Shown one piece after another: positions 1-9,410 of a stretch of DNA of 64,000 nt (positions within the stretch are counted from its first letter, which is position 1; each line of letters begins with the position of its first letter). Location: NCBI GenBank assembly GCA_044227095.1, contig JBGAFV010000001.1, positions 4,898,001-4,962,000 on the forward strand. The letters are read 5' to 3'. The position numbers and the translations under genes were made by a program. The notes below the pieces were generated by a model, which was not told the DNA's origin, ran no database searches, and saw only the letters and a list, made by a program, of their open reading frames with translations. The DNA comes from JACMLD01 sp044227095. Lineage in GTDB: Bacteria > Bacteroidota > Bacteroidia > Chitinophagales > Chitinophagaceae.

Positions 1-1
1 A

Positions 2-2767
2 CCAAATGTATTAAGCGGTCTTACCGGAAAGGTTGCAGGACTTACAATTTACAACTCGAGTACACTCTTTGAGAACCAGGCTATGTACTTGCGTGGTGCT
101 TCAACATTATTAGTTGTTGATGGCATCGTAACACAGGGAGATTCGTGGAATTTAAATCCTGATGATATTGAAAATATTACCGTCCTTAAAAGCAACGCTG
201 CAGCTTTATTGTATGGAAGTCCCGGAATAAATGGAGCCATACAAATTACCACTAAAAAAGGTAAAGCAGGTGGCAATGGAACAGAGATCTCAGTTAATCA
301 AACTGTACAGTTTAAAGGAGGCGCATTAAATATACCTAAAGTACAAACGGAATACGGAATGGGATGGGATGGTTATTATGCATATATCGATGGACATGGC
401 GGTGGGGGATGGTATGATAATTATGGCTATGTATGGGGCCCAAAGCTCAATCAAAAAGATCCAACAACAGCAAGTGGATGGATGGAAGTTCCCCAATATA
501 ACAGTCTTTATGATCCTAACCAGTTGTTTGAATTTCACCAGAGAGGCTTTACAGATTATAGTCATTACAAACCTATTCCCTGGATTACACGCAATACAAA
601 TAACCTTGGCACTTTTTTAAGAAATGAACTTTTAACTACAACCAATGTAAACATATCAGGCAAATCAGATAAAGCAGATTACCGTATTTCTGTGAGCCAT
701 ATGTATCAAAAAGGGCAAGTTCCAAATACAAAAGTTAATTCAACAACATTAAATTTATCTGGAAGTGTAAAAGTTACTAACAGAATTAAAGCAGAAGCAA
801 ATATTTCATACAACAGGCAATATACTCCTAACTATCCCCAAACTGGCTATAGTCCTACCAACTATTTTTATAACATACTCCTCTGGATGGGCCCCGAAGT
901 AAATGTAAACGATTTGCGCAATTATTGGCAACCCGGTAAAGAAGGCCAACAACAATTTACTTATAATTATAGCTGGTATAACAACCCCTGGCTGTTGGCG
1001 AATGAATACCTCCGCGGATATACAAACAATGTTGCTGTGGGCCAGGCAAGCATCAATTACGACATTACTAATGATTTGAATTTTACTGTACGCAGTGGTG
1101 GTACAATCAACAGTGCGTTCAGTGATTTAAAAACTCCTTATAGTTTTATCAATTATGGATCAAGCGCAGCACCATTTGGACAATACAGCCTTGGTACAAA
1201 TAATAACTTGTTATTTGTAACTGATGCTATATTAACCTATAAAAAAAGCTTCCTAAAAAATTTTGGTGCTGTAGCCAGAATCGGGGCTTCAGACAGGTAT
1301 TTAAATTCTACATGGCTTAATTCATCAACTTCTGGCGGATTACAAGTTCCAGGTACATACAATCTTGCTAACTCACGTAACCCTGCAACAACCTCCAACA
1401 AACTTTCAGAAAAAGAAGTTAAGAGTATATATGGATCCGCAGACATTTCCTATAAAAACATGGCGTACCTAAACGTAAGTTTGAGGAATGACTGGTCAAG
1501 CGCTTTACAAAAACCTTATAACTCATTTCTTTATCCATCTATGTCTTTAGGCCTTATCATTTCAGAAATGGTAAAATTCCCTGAGGTTATTTCATACACA
1601 AGAATTCGTGGTGCTTACGCTGATGTGTCATCGGATCCTGATCCCTATTTTACTACTCCAGTTTACAATAGCGGCACCAGGTGGAATGGCTCACCATCAC
1701 TTAACCTGCCCGGAACAATTTATGATCCTGCTATTAAGCCCAACAGAACTATTTCAAGAGAAGTTGGCCTCGAAATGAAATTTTTGAAAAACAGGGTTGG
1801 TTTCGATGTTACTTATTTTAACTATCTGGATAAACAATCTATCAGGCAGGTACCCATCTCGCAAGCGTCTGGTTATACAAGCTTGTTGGTAAATGGCGAT
1901 GTATACAACAGGAAAGGATTAGAAATAGTGTTAACCGGCTCACCAATAAGAACTAAAGATCTTAAATGGGATGTTACACTAAACTATGGAATGGTGAGAA
2001 ACTATGTAAAGGAATTATATGGTGGATTAAAGCAAAGGGATATGATAAAAGTAGGCGACAGGATAAATGTTGATTGGAAAAACCAGGGATATAATTATTC
2101 TGGCTATGCCTGGGAGCGTTCTCCAGATGGAAAAATTGTATACGAGAACGGACAGGCGCAATATATTAATCAACAAGTGGTGCTTGGGCTGCAAGAACCT
2201 GATTGGCAATTTGGTTTTTCTAATAACGTGAGCTACAAAAATTTTAATCTGAGTTTCTCCTTCGACGGACGTGTTGATGGTGTAATGTACAATGGTGTAG
2301 AAGCTAAATTATATGAAGGTGGTCAGCATACTGCTACAGCAAACAAATACCGTGATGACTCTTATGCCGGCAAGAGTACTTATGTTGGCGATGGCGTAGT
2401 AGTAACCAGTGGCGCAGTTACTTATGATTTCCAGGGAAAAATTACAAGTGACACAAGAAAATTTGCGCCTAATACAACACCAGTAAAATATATTGACTGG
2501 GTATTTAATACCTATGTAAACGGTATAGATGATGCAGTTTTATACAAAAGAACATTTGTAAAACTTCGTGAGGTAGTGCTTTCTTATAATTTATCATCCA
2601 AATTATTAAGCAAAACTTTTATTAAATCAGCCAGTGCTTCTATTGTTGGTCGCAACCTGTTCTTGTTTACAAAAGTGCCTTTTATGGACCCCGATGGTTA
2701 CTCAGGAACCACACTTGCAGAGCCAACTTACAGGAATATAGGTATCAACTTAAACCTGAAATTTTAA
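2..2767 (+). CDS. SusC/RagA-family TonB-dependent outer-membrane transporter, 5' end outside the window
   Basis: This is the 3' part of a SusC-type TonB-dependent transporter, which forms an outer-membrane beta-barrel and imports nutrients bound by its SusD partner. The reading frame is open from base 2 without a start codon, so the signal peptide, carboxypeptidase-regulatory-like domain and TonB box lie upstream of the window. The first residues are the plug-domain block NVLSGLTGKVAGL, followed by YLRGASTLLVVDGI and the plug end GSPGINGAIQITTKKG; both are SusC/RagA signatures. The rest is aromatic-rich barrel sequence ending in LNLKF, with the terminal Phe usual for outer-membrane barrels. 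About 920 residues are visible. The stop codon shares a base with the SusD ATG (TAATG), so translation is coupled. The substrate cannot be told from the sequence. Confidence 0.93.
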   Translation, partial: PNVLSGLTGKVAGLTIYNSSTLFENQAMYLRGASTLLVVDGIVTQGDSWNLNPDDIENITVLKSNAAALLYGSPGINGAIQITTKKGKAGGNGTEISVNQTVQFKGGALNIPKVQTEYGMGWDGYYAYIDGHGGGGWYDNYGYVWGPKLNQKDPTTASGWMEVPQYNSLYDPNQLFEFHQRGFTDYSHYKPIPWITRNTNNLGTFLRNELLTTTNVNISGKSDKADYRISVSHMYQKGQVPNTKVNSTTLNLSGSVKVTNRIKAEANISYNRQYTPNYPQTGYSPTNYFYNILLWMGPEVNVNDLRNYWQPGKEGQQQFTYNYSWYNNPWLLANEYLRGYTNNVAVGQASINYDITNDLNFTVRSGGTINSAFSDLKTPYSFINYGSSAAPFGQYSLGTNNNLLFVTDAILTYKKSFLKNFGAVARIGASDRYLNSTWLNSSTSGGLQVPGTYNLANSRNPATTSNKLSEKEVKSIYGSADISYKNMAYLNVSLRNDWSSALQKPYNSFLYPSMSLGLIISEMVKFPEVISYTRIRGAYADVSSDPDPYFTTPVYNSGTRWNGSPSLNLPGTIYDPAIKPNRTISREVGLEMKFLKNRVGFDVTYFNYLDKQSIRQVPISQASGYTSLLVNGDVYNRKGLEIVLTGSPIRTKDLKWDVTLNYGMVRNYVKELYGGLKQRDMIKVGDRINVDWKNQGYNYSGYAWERSPDGKIVYENGQAQYINQQVVLGLQEPDWQFGFSNNVSYKNFNLSFSFDGRVDGVMYNGVEAKLYEGGQHTATANKYRDDSYAGKSTYVGDGVVVTSGAVTYDFQGKITSDTRKFAPNTTPVKYIDWVFNTYVNGIDDAVLYKRTFVKLREVVLSYNLSSKLLSKTFIKSASASIVGRNLFLFTKVPFMDPDGYSGTTLAEPTYRNIGINLNLKF

Positions 2768-4245
2768 TGTATAAAAAGGAAACTATGAAATATTCATATA
2801 AATTATTCACTCCATTTGCGTTTACAATCTTGCTAATCTTTTCGTGCAAAAAGCAGGAATATTACCAAATAAATCCTAACAGTCCGTCTGTAGGAACACC
2901 GGCTTTGTTACTAACTAATATACAGGTTTCATTATTTAATAGCTTATCGTTGGATGCCTCAGAAGCTGACCGTCATTTAACCTATTACTTAAGTCCAAGT
3001 GTAAATATTAATTACAACTGGACACGTTCTAATTTTAATAATTACGATCTTTTACGGCAAGTACAGGACCTTGATTCTGCAGCGGCAAAAACAGGCGAAA
3101 CGAATTATAGGGCAATTGCAAAATTTTTTCGTGCAGTATGCTATACGCAGCTCACGGAAATATTTGGTGATATCCCTTATTCGGAAGCAATGAAAGCATT
3201 AAATGGAATCACCAAACCAAAATATGATGCACAAAAACAAGTCTACCTCGGCATCTTGAATGATCTTGAAACTGCCAACACTCAGCTAGACGCATCTAAA
3301 GGAACACTTGGCGGCGATATAATATTTGGCAGTAGTGCCAATCAAATACTTCAATGGAAAAAAATAATCAATGCTTATCATCTTCGGGTATTGATACATC
3401 TTTCCAAAAAAGAAGCTGACCTGGATCTAAATATCAAGCAGCAGTTTCAAACAATTGTAAGTTCGCCTGCCAAGTATCCATTACTCGCCTCTAATAGCGA
3501 TAATTGTCAGTTGGTTTTTAATGTTTCGGTTAGCAGCAACTATTATCCAACTTATTTAAGTAATGATCTGCAAACTGGCATTTCTATGGAGAAAGGCTTC
3601 ATAAAAATTTTAAAAGACAGGAACGATCCACGTTTGTACATTTTTGCAGAACCTTTTGGCAGTCAACCAGCCAATGTTCTTACAAGTTATGAAGGCGTTG
3701 ATGCGGGTCTTGGTGTTTCAGCCCAGCAGAGTTCATCCGGAGCAGCTTCAAGAATAAAGAAAAGATATTGGAATGACCAGGTAAATGAGCCGCTTATATT
3801 TTTGAGTTATGCAGAACAGGAATTTTTGATTGCAGAAGCAATATCCCGCAATTGGGTTACTGGTTCTGGTACTGCAGATTTGCATTATAATAATGCCGTT
3901 ACAGGCTCAATGAATTTCTATGGAATAAAAGGAACTGATATATCAACTTACCTACTGCAACCCAATGTAAAATACGATGCAGCAAATGCATTGTCTTTAA
4001 TCATTACCCAAAAGTACATTTCCTTTTTTATGAATTCCGGTTGGGAAGCATTCTTAGAACAACGTCGTACTGGAATACCAGCACTTAGCGTTGGCCCAGC
4101 TACACAAAACGGCGGCCAGGTGCCCAAAAGATGGATGTACCCGCAAGGAGAGCTAACTAATAACGGCGACAATCTCTCAGCGGCGGTTCAAAGTCAATTC
4201 AGTGGTAGTGATAACATAAATGGTGTAATGTGGTTACTTAAATAG
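2767..4245 (+). CDS. SusD/RagB-family nutrient-binding outer-membrane lipoprotein
   Basis: SusD-like surface lipoprotein that caps the SusC pore and binds the ligand; 492 residues from the ATG overlapping the susC stop. A second in-frame ATG at 2785 gives MKYSYKLFTPFAF..., a compact lipoprotein signal with lipobox IFSC, and is preceded by an AAAGGA stretch; it may be the true start. After the lipobox come the SusD-typical NPNSPSVGTPALLLTNIQ segment and the TPR-like helices around NYRAIAKFFRAVCYTQLTEIFGDIPYSEA. It resembles the SusD-like_2 subgroup rather than the starch SusD. The C-terminal third, with NSGWEAFLEQRRTGIP, is also typical. A terminator follows at 4273, so the genes downstream may be a separate or attenuated part of the operon. 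Confidence 0.92.
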   Translation: MYKKETMKYSYKLFTPFAFTILLIFSCKKQEYYQINPNSPSVGTPALLLTNIQVSLFNSLSLDASEADRHLTYYLSPSVNINYNWTRSNFNNYDLLRQVQDLDSAAAKTGETNYRAIAKFFRAVCYTQLTEIFGDIPYSEAMKALNGITKPKYDAQKQVYLGILNDLETANTQLDASKGTLGGDIIFGSSANQILQWKKIINAYHLRVLIHLSKKEADLDLNIKQQFQTIVSSPAKYPLLASNSDNCQLVFNVSVSSNYYPTYLSNDLQTGISMEKGFIKILKDRNDPRLYIFAEPFGSQPANVLTSYEGVDAGLGVSAQQSSSGAASRIKKRYWNDQVNEPLIFLSYAEQEFLIAEAISRNWVTGSGTADLHYNNAVTGSMNFYGIKGTDISTYLLQPNVKYDAANALSLIITQKYISFFMNSGWEAFLEQRRTGIPALSVGPATQNGGQVPKRWMYPQGELTNNGDNLSAAVQSQFSGSDNINGVMWLLK

Positions 4246-4272
4246 TTAAGCACTAAAACTGGGTTTTTAAAA

Positions 4273-4306
4273 AAGGCTGGCTATTCCTAGCCGGCTTTAT
4301 TTATTT
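4273..4306 (+). terminator. Rho-independent terminator after the SusD gene
   Basis: GCTGGCTA (4276-4283), loop TTCC, then TAGCCGGC (4288-4295), extended outward by A:T pairs and followed by a T-rich run. It lies 28 bp after the SusD stop and before the next + strand gene, so it should end or attenuate the susCD transcript. Confidence 0.7.
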
Positions 4307-4351
4307 TATGCGAACATGAAAAAAGCATGGCTTACCAATTAATTCCATTTC

Positions 4352-5863
4352 ATGAATAAAATATATTTCCTTATAACCTTATTGCTAACTGCAACCAGTC
4401 TTAAAGCGCAAACCCCTGCTTATTCTAATGGGTTTGACCAATTACCTGCAACCTATAAAATTACTATGGGTGTTAAACACAATAAGGCAATTGATCTTAC
4501 AAATGATGCATCATATCGTGTACCATTGGTTCAAAATAATCCTTTACAGAATTATAGCGGAAGTTTTTCAGTATGTGCTTGGGTGAAGGCAGCAAAAAAT
4601 GCAACAGGTGAATATGCTATACTAAGCTCAAAAGATTCAGGTGCTGACAATAAGCGTGGGTGGGAAATGGGTATGCAAGCGGGGGGTGCATGGTATTGCA
4701 AAATACAAGATGCCAACGCCTCGTACAACTACACTCCTACCTGGCCAAAACAAGGAATCAATAATGACAGATGGCACCAGTTGGGGTTCACTTTTGATAC
4801 CGCAAAAAAAGAAGCAGCATTTTATTTTGATGGACTAAATGTGGCCATTATACATATGCCCGAGATATCAAAACTCATGTGCAGGAAAATATTTACTGGC
4901 GGAATCATGTCAGGTTATATTGGCGAATGGGAAAGCTTTAATGGAAGCATTTGCGGTGTAAAAATATTTTCTTCCTTATTACCAGCAGATTTTTTTTTAA
5001 ACGAATTTAATAGTGTAACTGGGTCAAAAATAAAAAATAAAACATTGGCCGTTGTGAATCACTTTACAGCCATGAATTATAATATTTTCCATGGAGGAAA
5101 CGAAACAGGCAAAGAGATAGGTGTTCAGAGAATTATAAATGTTATCAAAGCTTCCAATGCAGATATCATTTCTATGGAAGAAACATATGGCTCCGGCCCC
5201 GCAATCGCAGATGCACTTGGGTATTATTTTTATTTGAGGAGTACTAATCTTGCCATTTTCAGCCGCTACCCTATTATATCTACATTACCTGGCGGCGTAC
5301 CCTTTAATAATGGTGGGGCATTAATAGAAATGCCAGGTAAAAAAAAGATAGCCTTTTATACAAACTGGATTACTTACCCGGTGGATTATTGGGACCTGTT
5401 TGAAAAAAAACAACCTATCGACAGCGCATGGTGGTTTTCAGAACAAGACAAAGTGAACACACAGGCGATGCGCCACACGCTTGCATGCATCTCCAAATAT
5501 ACAGACCATGAAAAAGATATACCTGTAATTTTTTGCGGTGATTTAAACACAGGATCGCATCTTGATTGGGTTGAAGCAACCCGATCCTTAAATAATGGTT
5601 ATGTAATGCCCTTTCCTACTACACAATTACTACTTGAGAATGGCTTTACAGATAGCTACAGAGCTATTCATCCGGATCCCTTAAAGGATCGGGGCATTAC
5701 ATGGAGTCCACAAGTAGCAAGCGACTTTAAAGATAGAATTGACTATATCTTTTATAAATCTGATAAAATAAAACCGGAAATGTCTGAAGTAATTACCAAT
5801 TATCCTGTTCGTAGTCCATCAGACCATGCAGCAATAATTACAAAATTTTTCTGGATCAATTAA
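4352..5863 (+). CDS. Secreted LamG-like plus endonuclease/exonuclease/phosphatase protein
   Basis: 503 residues with signal peptide MNKIYFLITLLLTATSLKAQ. Residues about 30-225 look like a concanavalin-type LamG/laminin-G sandwich (YSGSFSVCAWVKAAKNATG, DRWHQLGFTFDTAKKEAAFY). Residues about 235-503 are a metal-dependent EEP fold: MNYNIFHGG start, ISMEE metal Glu, FCGDLNTGS with the catalytic Asp/Asn, DRIDYIF and the final SDHAAI His. EEP enzymes cut phosphodiester or phosphomonoester bonds (nucleases, sphingomyelinases, inositol phosphatases); which substrate applies here is not visible. It follows the susCD pair on the same strand but behind a terminator. A link to uptake of a phosphorylated ligand is only inference. 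Confidence 0.82.
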   Translation: MNKIYFLITLLLTATSLKAQTPAYSNGFDQLPATYKITMGVKHNKAIDLTNDASYRVPLVQNNPLQNYSGSFSVCAWVKAAKNATGEYAILSSKDSGADNKRGWEMGMQAGGAWYCKIQDANASYNYTPTWPKQGINNDRWHQLGFTFDTAKKEAAFYFDGLNVAIIHMPEISKLMCRKIFTGGIMSGYIGEWESFNGSICGVKIFSSLLPADFFLNEFNSVTGSKIKNKTLAVVNHFTAMNYNIFHGGNETGKEIGVQRIINVIKASNADIISMEETYGSGPAIADALGYYFYLRSTNLAIFSRYPIISTLPGGVPFNNGGALIEMPGKKKIAFYTNWITYPVDYWDLFEKKQPIDSAWWFSEQDKVNTQAMRHTLACISKYTDHEKDIPVIFCGDLNTGSHLDWVEATRSLNNGYVMPFPTTQLLLENGFTDSYRAIHPDPLKDRGITWSPQVASDFKDRIDYIFYKSDKIKPEMSEVITNYPVRSPSDHAAIITKFFWIN

Positions 5864-5885
5864 ATAAATTTTTTAACAACTACTA

Positions 5886-6293
5886 ATGAATAAAATGAAA
5901 AAAAAGAGAAGTTATTTTATTGCAGTTATTGCATTTGTCACAGTATCATTTGCGAGTTCATGTCACAAGGATAATAACAACCAGCCTGTAGACCAATCTT
6001 GTAACATTTCAACTACACCAGCAACTTTACCTTCAACTCAGACCATTAATTATACTGTTGCTATAACTGGTACCACTACTGTATCAACTGTTACCTATAA
6101 AGATGCAAGTGGCGCAGATGCAAAAGTTAATAACCCTGCTGTTCCATTTAGTGTTTCGGTAGATGGCCTTAAAAATGCTCCCATAGGAATAACAGTTACC
6201 GGAACAGCAGCCGCAGGAGGAAAAATAGTGGCAGGATATGTTTATGGATCGTCTAATAATATTGTTACATCATCAGTAGATTGTAGCCATTAA
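5886..6293 (+). CDS. Small lipoprotein of unknown function
   Basis: 135 residues. The N-terminus MKKKRSYFIAVIAFVTVSF leads to lipobox ASSC, so it is probably membrane-anchored. The mature part is Thr/Val/Ala-rich (about 100 residues) and alternates polar and hydrophobic residues, as in a small beta-sandwich domain. It starts 22 bp after the EEP gene and is likely co-transcribed with it. An alternative ATG lies nine bases downstream (5895). I do not recognise a family. It could be a small surface-associated companion of the EEP protein or of the SusCD system. Confidence 0.7.
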   Translation: MNKMKKKRSYFIAVIAFVTVSFASSCHKDNNNQPVDQSCNISTTPATLPSTQTINYTVAITGTTTVSTVTYKDASGADAKVNNPAVPFSVSVDGLKNAPIGITVTGTAAAGGKIVAGYVYGSSNNIVTSSVDCSH

Positions 6294-6405
6294 AAAATGA
6301 TTGACACTATTTTTCAAATAAGGTTATATGTTGCAGCTGTAGTTAAGATATTTACCTTTTAATTCCTACATTTATTACTAAGTGTGTCTTAAAAGTTTGC
6401 TAACA

Positions 6406-8454
6406 ATGTTGACCAACAGATTCAATTATTCAATTTTGACCATCCCTAATAAGAGGTTTGCATGGATATTTTTTTCGATTTTACTGCTTCAAAATTGTAA
6501 CCGTGAATCTTCAAATCTTGAGCACCCTGAATATTTTAAACATATCCTGAAAATTGCAGACACACTCCATAGCAAGTATGCAGACGCTGCTATTTATACA
6601 TTGGATTCAACACTTAGCCAGCTTCCTGGATTAACTGTTGGTGACAAGTACATAAAAGACAGTGTAAAAGTTGTTGTTTATTCATTTGTTAAAAACGATT
6701 ATTTGAAAGCGCTGCAATATGCAGACAGTATGGTGTTGCTGGTAAAGGATAATTTGCAAGATGAAAAATATGCGGAGCGATATGTAAAGGCATTGTATGT
6801 AAAAGGCACGTGCTATGCTAATCTAAAAAATTATTACGAAGCCCTGTATTATTTCAAAATGGCTGAAAAAGAATCATTCAAGTATGTAAGAAACAAATGT
6901 AATGTTGCAGAATTTGGTGGCGTTTTTGCCCTACTGATGTTTAAGCAAGAAAAATATGCTGAAGCCGCACGGTATTTTTTACGACAGCATACAGAACTTG
7001 AATCTGGGTGCAGTACTGATAGCTACAGGCACATGAGAGATTTGGAAGCAAGTTATAATAACGCTGCAATTTCTTATCTCAAAGCAGGCATGCCTGATAG
7101 TGCTGCCTATTACCAGGAAAAGGCGCTTCAAATAATTACATTAAACGAAAAAAAATTTCCGGCTGATTCATTTAATATAGCCTATGCAAAAGCAGTTATC
7201 TATGGTGATCAGGCTGAAGTATTAGCATATGCAGGGAAATATGCAGCAGCAGAAACGTTATATATTAAAAGCATCAATGTTACCAGGAGTGCAGATATTT
7301 TATATACCCAAAACACACAGGTACGTCTGGCTGCTATGTACCTTGATAACAACCAATTTTCTTTTGCAGAAAATATGCTTAGCGATTTAAAAAAATCGCT
7401 GGATACCACAAGGGATAATGAGCATTACTTAATAAGCTGGTACAAGCTTAAAGCCCGGCTTTATACAAAACAAAATGAGCCGACTATAGCTAGCGGCTAT
7501 TTAGAAAGATATCAATCGTTAAGCGATTCTGCAGCAGCAAGGGACAAGAAATTTTATGCTGAGGATATCGGAAAAGAATTTGAAAACCTGGAGCTAAAAT
7601 TTTCAAATGAAGTATTGCAAAAAGAAAACAAACTTAAAAGTCTTTATCTGGCTATTGCAATAATAACGTTTAGCATGTTAGCGATTATAGCCATGTTGGT
7701 TTGGTATAATTCGAAAAAAACACGAAGACATTCTATTGAACTGCAATTAAGGAATGATGACACGCAAAAAGCTTTACAATCTCTTGAACTCAGCTACCGT
7801 GAAAATAACCGTATTATGTCTATAGTTGCACATGACCTTACAAATCCCGTTAGTGCAATAAAAAATCTTTCTACTGTGCTGCTTGCAACCGACCAGCCAC
7901 CTAAAAACAAAGAGAATCTTGAACATATTAAAACCGCAAGTGACAATTCATTAGCGCTTATTAGTGAAATTTTACGCAATGAACGTCTTAATAAGAGTGA
8001 AAAAGATCTGGTGGATATGAAGCAGTTACTTGAATATTGCGTTGAATTACTTCAAACAGACGCATCCAAAAAAAACCAGCTATTAATCTTAAAAGCTGAT
8101 GCTGCAAGATTATTGCTCGATAGAAAAAAATTCTGGCGGGTTATTAATAATATTATTGGTAACGCCATTAAATTTAGCCCGGAACATGGCAGAATAAATA
8201 TCACACTCCAAAGGCAGAAAGATTGCGTATTGCTTTCTGTACAGGACAATGGAATCGGCATTCCGGAAAACATCCAGGAACAAATACTTTCTACAGAAAA
8301 AATTACTGGGACAGATGGAACGTTTGGCGAAAAATCACATGGACTAGGTCTTGTTAGTTCAAAAATGATTATTGAAGAACATAACGGCCGCTTGTGGTTC
8401 AACACCAAACAAGGTGTGGGTACTACTTTTTATGTAGAATTGCCATTTGCATAA
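6406..8454 (+). CDS. Membrane sensor histidine kinase with N-terminal TPR-like region
   Basis: The frame is open from a GTG at 6382, but the ATG at 6406 gives a better start (682 residues). A hydrophobic N-terminus ends in LLLQNC, which resembles a lipobox but is not canonical. Residues about 60-400 are TPR-like helices (ALYVKGTCYANLKNYYEAL, AAYYQEKALQIITLNEKKF). One transmembrane segment (LYLAIAIITFSMLAIIAMLV) precedes a cytoplasmic kinase: H-box SIVAHDLTNPVSAIK, N-box NNIIGNAIKF, G1 DNGIGIPE and G2 SHGLGLV. TPR-type kinases are common in Bacteroidota and sense through periplasmic protein contacts. No response regulator is adjacent, so the partner is unknown. Confidence 0.88.
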   Translation: MLTNRFNYSILTIPNKRFAWIFFSILLLQNCNRESSNLEHPEYFKHILKIADTLHSKYADAAIYTLDSTLSQLPGLTVGDKYIKDSVKVVVYSFVKNDYLKALQYADSMVLLVKDNLQDEKYAERYVKALYVKGTCYANLKNYYEALYYFKMAEKESFKYVRNKCNVAEFGGVFALLMFKQEKYAEAARYFLRQHTELESGCSTDSYRHMRDLEASYNNAAISYLKAGMPDSAAYYQEKALQIITLNEKKFPADSFNIAYAKAVIYGDQAEVLAYAGKYAAAETLYIKSINVTRSADILYTQNTQVRLAAMYLDNNQFSFAENMLSDLKKSLDTTRDNEHYLISWYKLKARLYTKQNEPTIASGYLERYQSLSDSAAARDKKFYAEDIGKEFENLELKFSNEVLQKENKLKSLYLAIAIITFSMLAIIAMLVWYNSKKTRRHSIELQLRNDDTQKALQSLELSYRENNRIMSIVAHDLTNPVSAIKNLSTVLLATDQPPKNKENLEHIKTASDNSLALISEILRNERLNKSEKDLVDMKQLLEYCVELLQTDASKKNQLLILKADAARLLLDRKKFWRVINNIIGNAIKFSPEHGRINITLQRQKDCVLLSVQDNGIGIPENIQEQILSTEKITGTDGTFGEKSHGLGLVSSKMIIEEHNGRLWFNTKQGVGTTFYVELPFA

Positions 8455-8481
8455 GCATCATAAAAAAAATATGTTTGGCTG

Positions 8482-8650
8482 TCATCGTTTTTGAGTGAGC
8501 AGGTTTTGTAATTGCTCATTGAAAGGCTGAAGTTTTTTACCAAGTATTGCAAAAAATGTTTTATCAGACTTTAAAATTTTTTATTTATTTCTTGATAATT
8601 TTTTACTCCTAGTGAAATTAATTCTTTGCTAAAACTTATGATATTACTTC
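8482..8650 (-). pseudogene. Frameshifted remnant of a small gene, last member of a decaying operon
   Basis: On the - strand, one frame reads SNIISFSKELISLGVKNYQE and on to a stop (about 25 codons). A frame shifted by one base then reads KSDKTFFAILGKKLQPFNEQ and ends LLTQKR at 8482. Joined, they give a plausible helical protein of roughly 57 residues broken at an A/T homopolymer (about 8570). No intact start codon is visible. It lies just downstream of the membrane-protein gene at 8671-9036. The product is not recognised. Confidence 0.45.
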
Positions 8651-8670
8651 AACTCAGAAAATTGTATTGT

Positions 8671-9036
8671 TTATGCTGTCTTTTGTCTAAACCCAAGCAT
8701 TGCTATCAAGTGTAAAAAATATATACAGCAGCCGGCTACTGGCCTCCAGTTGCTATTGAAAACAGATAGAAGTACAACGATTGAAATAATAATATTAGCG
8801 AATCCAAGTTCTCGCATAACAGACGAAACTGGTGTAAGGCGAACTCGTTTTATACCATTGACAAGTAGCCTCACCCCCGCTGCCCAGAAAATAAACCACG
8901 TTCCAATCAATCCAGGATCAGCAGGAATATTTTTGACAAACACTTCCACACCTACAGATGTTACGGGTAAAATGATAAAAAGCAAAATATTAAGCAGCCG
9001 CTTGTTGCGACCAACTACATTATTAAGTTGAATCAT
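8671..9036 (-). CDS. Small integral membrane protein, unknown function
   Basis: 121 residues with about three transmembrane helices: LLNILLFIILPVTSVGVEVF, LIGTWFIFWAAGVRLLVNGI and FANIIISIVVLLSVF, then a hydrophobic tail. Charged loops (GIKRVRLTP) alternate with them. The start ATG lies inside the last codons of the upstream pseudogene (overlap of about 14 bases), which indicates former translational coupling. It is the only apparently intact gene in this - strand cluster; the genes before and after it are frameshifted. I do not recognise a named family. Confidence 0.6.
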   Translation of the reverse strand: MIQLNNVVGRNKRLLNILLFIILPVTSVGVEVFVKNIPADPGLIGTWFIFWAAGVRLLVNGIKRVRLTPVSSVMRELGFANIIISIVVLLSVFNSNWRPVAGCCIYFLHLIAMLGFRQKTA

Positions 9037-9410
9037 CTGCCAATCTTATAAAATAAACTTTTCGTTCCTCTCCTTTAAAAAGATCCGTACAATCGATAGC
9101 CTTCTCGAATGCACTTCAATTATTTTCAACCTCGTTTTCACTAAGTTTTGCTACAAGAAATTTTCCCCTTTTCGTTTTCAGATTAAACAGCTCATAACCT
9201 ATCCCGCCATATAACCGAAGGCAATCTTTCTTTTATTTTTTGATGAAATGCTTCTTTATCCTGTTCGGTAAAAAAACTGATGTGAATAATGATATGCTCG
9301 TCTATCTCTTTTTCTTTTACTAACCTCAACTCGCATATTGCAATTACTCCCTGGAGAATATCATAACTGGTAAAGTCGCTGTCAGCGATTGTACAATATA
9401 GATTTGGCAT
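9023..9410 (-). pseudogene. Small protein gene broken by a frameshift and an in-frame TGA
   Basis: The start at 9410 opens a 72-residue frame (MPNLYCTIADSDFTS...) that stops at 9192. A +1 shift at about 9195-9200 continues smoothly as GYELFNLKTKRGKFLVAKLS..., then meets TGA at 9116-9118, and continues again as SAFEKAIDCTDLFKGEERKV to a stop at 9023, overlapping the start of the next gene. The joined product would be about 129 residues of ordinary alpha/beta composition. Two independent lesions argue for real decay rather than one base-calling error. Function unknown. Confidence 0.65.

Noticed and set aside
2..4245. SusC/SusD pair as transporter of the xylan operon
   Set aside because: It lies about 18 kb from the xylan genes on the opposite strand with unrelated genes between, so no link is shown.
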